Positions 59,762 to 64,000 of a stretch of DNA of 64,000 nt are shown here, piece by piece. The stretch comes from Antedon mediterranea (lineage: Eukaryota > Echinodermata > Crinoidea > Comatulida > Antedonidae): the NCBI RefSeq assembly GCF_964355755.1, contig NC_092671.1, positions 9,745,001 through 9,809,000 of the forward strand, written 5' to 3'. The notes beneath the pieces were generated by a model. That model made no database searches and was not told the origin of the DNA. It worked only from the letters and a program-made list of their open reading frames with translations. Within the stretch, counting starts at the first letter, position 1; each line of letters starts with the position of its first letter. The position numbers were made by a program, and so were the translations under genes.

Positions 59762-61380
59762 TGACGTACTGTACTACCAAATACTATTTGTTTACCTACC
59801 TCACACCAGTACGCGAGAGAGTACGGCTAGGTACCACTATCGATTGGCAACCCCAGGCTTAGAACGGTACACTGAATCAGAAGAGGCGGGCTAGACAGAA
59901 ACAACAAGTGTATATATTTCGTATATATAGTTCTATAGGTGCTACAATATGATTTAACGATGGCACGAACCTTAGTAATAAGACAATCGTATTTAATTCG
60001 GATAAATTGATGATTAAATCGTAGCAGAATCTTCTCCGCCTAAAAAATACATCGATGATTCAACCTGCTGCTTGCTCTGCTGAGTACGATATCTGCACTC
60101 TGATTGGCTAAAAGAATTCTAAAGCCTCAAAAGAGCAATAAAATAAAATCATTTAATTGTAAAATTCTTTGTATTTCAATTTCATTCAACGCGTACACTA
60201 AATATACTATAATTCAAATTAAAATATATATGTTTGATTAACTATTTCATTTTCATTTCATTTTATTTCATTTCATTTATTCGTTAAAAACAACAAGGAC
60301 AGTACAAAGGTTCAATAAAATGACAGAGAAAAATGAAACAGGGAAAACCCAAAGATGAACTAAATCCTGTCAAACAAATGAAAATTATTAAATTAAACAA
60401 TAATAATTAAACTTTTTTTAAGTAAAATTTTAATATTTAAAGAAAAATAAATTAATATTTTGATTAAAATGGTATAGAGAAAGCACGAGGCATAAAACAT
60501 AACTACGGATCGATAATCAATATGGTTACTTACAGAAATGCTAGAATCATCATTTTACTCATCTTATTACTTAAATGATACGGTAGGTTAAAAATGATGA
60601 ATGGCAATTTCAATGCATTGTTGGTTTTAATAGGACATTCATGCCGACGTGTCTATTTTGGTTTTACTAAGAAATGTTTAATTGTGACTTAAAATAATAA
60701 TCTAAATATTTTTGTCGATCATCATCAATACAATCACTGTAATCAGGAAACTTCCCTGCTAATAACAGACTAAAAAAGTGATTATTGGGCTGACGATTAC
60801 GTCACACAATTCATATAAAGCGTACATATCCGGGATTGCGGTAATTCTATTGAAGTATGATTTTACTTTTGTTTTTCAAGGTGTAATTTTGAAGATATCT
60901 GGAATTGTAGCTATAACCAATTTTCGGCTTTGATTTGGGACGATGGGTTAGATTGAAGGCTAAATTTATAAATGTTAACTTTAATGCTATGTTTTATAGA
61001 AAAAAGTATACCATGACATGGGTCGAGTCTAATTTAATCATATAATAATTGAATGAAATTCTTTTAATAATAAATTTACAAAATAATTATATATACTGTA
61101 TATTTTTTTTTTTTAATAATTAATTTCATTAAAGTTGATGAAAAAACGATTTGTAGATCCTATTTAAAATTAATAAATTATAATACAGTGTCCCTTCCCT
61201 TCACATCAAAAAAGTAATATAAACTCTAGGGGGCAGCATTTCAGAAATGAGCACAACCGTACGTCACCAATAGCAACTTATGAAAACATTTTGTTTGTTG
61301 TGACATGTGCTGTGTTGTTGGGGTGGTGGGATTACATCTCTACACAAACGACCGATTTTGCATGTTTTTACTGTAAATAT
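59762..61380. other. Head-to-head promoter region between the Sec23/24-like and SAXO4 genes
   Basis: The minus-strand gene's leader ends near 59.8 kb and the plus-strand SAXO4 leader exon ends at 61396, so both promoters lie here. No TATA box or other element can be assigned with confidence. A TTTCATTTCATTTTATTTC microsatellite-like run lies at 60245-60285. Confidence 0.4.
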
Positions 61381-61396
61381 TAGGGAAAACAACCTG

Positions 61397-61777
61397 GTAA
61401 GTGTACATCTTAATATGGATGATCCCTTAATATAATAGATTTTAATATAATAAATGAATGAGAAAGCTAGGCCTGCTAGTAGTACTAGAAAACAGTATGT
61501 ATGGGCTTACCAACCACCACCAGCAGAACAGTCACTAACTATATTATTACTAGGCCTATGCCTATGTATTATTGTATTGTATTAGTAAGTAGTAGTGGTG
61601 AGAAATAATAATTAACACTAGGCCAAGTAGCCCTATAATATAGCCTAGGCATATACTGAAATATGCCGTGTCTGTGACTGATTACATATGCATAGGCCTA
61701 GGCTAACTCCTAGGATAAATAATTAACTTTAAAAATCAAAGTTTTAATTTAATATAGGCCTATTATTATTTTTTCAG
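61397..61777 (+). other. 5' UTR intron of SAXO4
   Basis: Donor CAACCTG then GTAAGTG at 61397, acceptor TTATTTTTTCAG ending at 61777. The leader continues 61778-61814 before the ATG at 61815. Confidence 0.55.
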
Positions 61778-61814
61778 TTCGATTATTAATATTAGATACT
61801 GTATTAACATCAAA

Positions 61815-63823
61815 ATGGGTCGTTTACCGATTGGTCCTAAAACATACCACATCAGTGCCAGTCATGGCCCAGACACTGACATGATGAAGTTTTACTCAAC
61901 AAACTATTCCACCAAGTATGGAAAGGATGGGTTCGAACCAAGACTAGGCAAGCATGTTGGTACTGGATATAAGTCTAACTTTAGACCAGGAGTCTACTAC
62001 AGTGCAAGATTAGACGAGAAGGACAACCCAGCAATGGGGTAAGAAATAATCACATACAAATATTTAAAAACAATCTTAATATTATTTTATTTCAATAAAT
62101 GCTCTAAAATGTTAACTCTTTTTCTTTACAGCCAAATCATTCGTGGAAACTACAACTCTATCACACAACTTCATTTCAAGCCCTCTAGAGATTCAAATGG
62201 AACTGATAGACTCCCATCCAATCTGGCGCAAGTCGGCAGTGGATTTGTACGTCAGAAGCCCATCACATATCCAACAGTTGGAGAGGTACATTAAACAGTT
62301 GTCAATATTGTTAAAATACAACAAATACATTTTTCGGACATAAAAATATAGCACTGTTTATGTTACGTATGTGATTCAATAATACTTTTAATAAGATTTT
62401 TTAATTTACCACCAATTTGATTGATTTTTTGATAGATTGATTATTGATTATATTATATCACAGGTGCATGGAGTGTATGTTGACACCAAACAGCATGGTA
62501 TTGGTCCCAGTATTAGTGGTGTACTACCAAAATACAAACCATATCTGCATAAGTTACAGTCTAAAGACCCAGTAGCATTAGAGAACAAGGGACATGTAAA
62601 AATTAATTATTTATTTTTATGTCATTTTAGACTTTAATACAATTAATATCAATGTATGTATGTTGAAAATAAGGATTATTCTTTTCAAATTGAAAACTAA
62701 ACAAAAATGACTATGTATGGTACTGTTTATGTTTATCTCTGTAGAAGCAATATTTAAATTGAAACAAAACACCTTTTAAAAAGGTCTATCAACACTATCA
62801 AACTAGGTAAAAATTGTGTGATGTGCCAAAATATGGTAGTGATATGCTTAATTATGGTAGTGATATGACATCATCATTGCCATATATGGGCACATCACAT
62901 TTTTGTTGTCACATAAATATGCAATTTAAAACTTTAAAATAGAACATTAATACAGTACCACATAAATTATTTTATTTCAGGGTCCAGGATATATGACAAC
63001 AGAATCAAGTGTAAGGTTTAAAGGCACTCCAAGCCAAAGACGTAAGTAAACAGTAGATTGAGATTACTGACATTTTAAATGAATACTAACAGTACGGTCA
63101 CTCCCCCAAGACCAAAATAGTCCTAAAGGTCCAGACGGTCCCAAATACTTTCTGGAAACTCAATATTTTGGGCCACGCCAAAAGTTTTGGGGTCCAGATG
63201 GTTTTAGAAAGTTACCTTGACCGTACTATCACGATTTAGATTCATTTAATTGATATAACAAAATTAATTAATTTACAACTTTATTTTCAACTTAGTGGAT
63301 ACCTCAACTAAAACTGTTGGAGGAAAACAGGGCTCAGGTTATACACATGCGTACAACGTTGAACCAATCACATATCATCCAGGTTCACCCTACAAAAACG
63401 ATATGCCTGTAAGTGGACTCTGATTATATCTCATAAAATCAGTTTTGACAAAATTAATGGTTTGGCCAGTCTGTAATTTTTAATTTTTTTAAATTATTTT
63501 TTTATTTAGGGATTTTTTACAGATCGACCAACTGGAATTAGTGTTATGAAAACCTCCTATAGACCATCGAAATATAGCCACGTAAGTTTTGAATCATTAA
63601 CCAACCTATTTAACTTATCAATGAATGTCATCTAATTGATCTTGGAGGGATAATAGCTAAATAGCAATAATACTGTGATATATTAAATCCCAATAAAGTA
63701 AAATTGTTATTGTTTTTATAGGGAGCTGAGAAGTTACCATTCATTTCTGATCGATCAGACCACGAAACCGGGTTTACACATGAGAAGGCGAAACCATTAT
63801 ATGTGCACAGAGTAATGGAACAT
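61815..63823 (+). CDS. SAXO4: Stabilizer of axonemal microtubules 4 / PPP1R32-like (5' part)
   Basis: Seven coding exons: 61815-62038, 62132-62285, 62464-62595, 62981-63041, 63296-63408, 63510-63581 and 63722-63823. Phases are continuous and the last exon ends in GTAAGT, giving 286 residues so far. The gene continues past the window (the human protein is about 425 residues). The start MGRLPIGPKTYHIS, then KFYSTNYSTKYGKDGFEPR and GKHVGTGYKSNFRPGVYY, matches my recollection of the PPP1R32 N-terminus. Later blocks include FVRQKPITYPTVGEVHGVYV, KQGSGYTHAYNVEPITYHPG and TSYRPSKYSHGAEKLPF. Known association: ciliary or axonemal microtubules, with PP1 binding claimed by the old name. The recurring T/SGYxxxF and SxYxxxY segments are typical of microtubule-inner or microtubule-stabilising repeat proteins. 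Intron 3 carries a family B MITE. Confidence 0.88.
62781..62920. mobile_element. MITE family B, 3'-truncated copy
   Basis: Left end AAGGTCTATCAACACTATCA, interior GTGTGATGTGCCAAAATATG and GGGCACATCACATTTTTGTT. The expected right inverted end after TGTCACATAAA is lost. In SAXO4 intron 3. Confidence 0.65.
63088..63226. mobile_element. Possible short inverted-repeat element in SAXO4 intron 4
   Basis: AGTACGGTCACTCCC near 63088 and TTGACCGTACT near 63215 are inverted. The interior has CCAAGACC/GGTCC and TTTTGGGCC/GGCC partial symmetry. Confidence 0.45.
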
Positions 63824-64000
63824 GTAAGTTGAATTTTTACTTAGTTCTATCTTTACAGAGGAGTACCTTCATCTGCTTAGTTTACAGAATTAGATTAGAT
63901 TTACAGCATTATAGATTAGGGGAGGGTGGAGGGTGGGGGCTAAAAATTTCATAAATGATAAAAACAATCCGTCGGGTTACAGAAAAATCATTATTTTATT

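Overview
This is a stretch of animal nuclear genome. The genes carry many introns with GT-AG borders, the non-coding DNA is strongly AT-rich, and transposon debris is scattered throughout. The protein set (p24/TMED, proteasome PSMB4, the ciliary protein SAXO4/PPP1R32, a filamin-like protein, IRS/DOK-type PTB proteins) fits an invertebrate deuterostome. An echinoderm is my best guess, from the protein style, the recurrent AGGCCTA words and the tRNA-derived SINEs. That is an inference, not a measurement.

Layout. 1-4100: gene-free, with small inverted-repeat transposons. 4101-7408 (-): a three-exon p24 cargo receptor with a ~1.1 kb MITE in its last intron. 8526-12454 (+): PSMB4 in seven exons, head-to-head with the p24 gene, with a large minisatellite in intron 4. 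14601-21320 (-), with a possible 5' exon near 28.2 kb: a filamin-like protein with an N-terminal hydrophobic segment, one CH domain and two filamin repeats separated by a very long disordered linker. 29446-32860 (-): an ER type I membrane protein with two thioredoxin-like domains. 35003-59556 (-): a 21-exon gene for a Sec23/Sec24-like von Willebrand A protein. 41482-43058 (+) and 47183-47788 (+): two PTB-domain genes nested in an 11-kb intron of the previous gene, on the opposite strand. 61815-63823 (+): the first seven coding exons of SAXO4/PPP1R32, which runs off the window.

The most unusual locus is 35-60 kb. The Sec23/Sec24-like protein keeps a Cys4 zinc ribbon and the trunk-type A domain. 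It also has a complete MIDAS metal site (D254-S256-S258, T398, D424), which I understand canonical COPII coat subunits lack. Its N-terminal tail carries five YxN/YxxL motifs, including a textbook ITAM (YxxL-x7-YxxL, Y122/Y133), followed by a PPLPP SH3-type ligand. Inside its largest intron lie a tandem IRS-type PTB protein, itself rich in YxN motifs and carrying a C-terminal YxxL-x9-YxxL pair, and a smaller PTB-like protein with YENL. Together they look like a tyrosine-phosphorylation signalling cassette built around a coat-like protein. This is a hypothesis from sequence motifs and gene position.

All exon coordinates were worked out by hand from splice consensus, reading-phase continuity and family resemblance. 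No alignment or transcript data were available.
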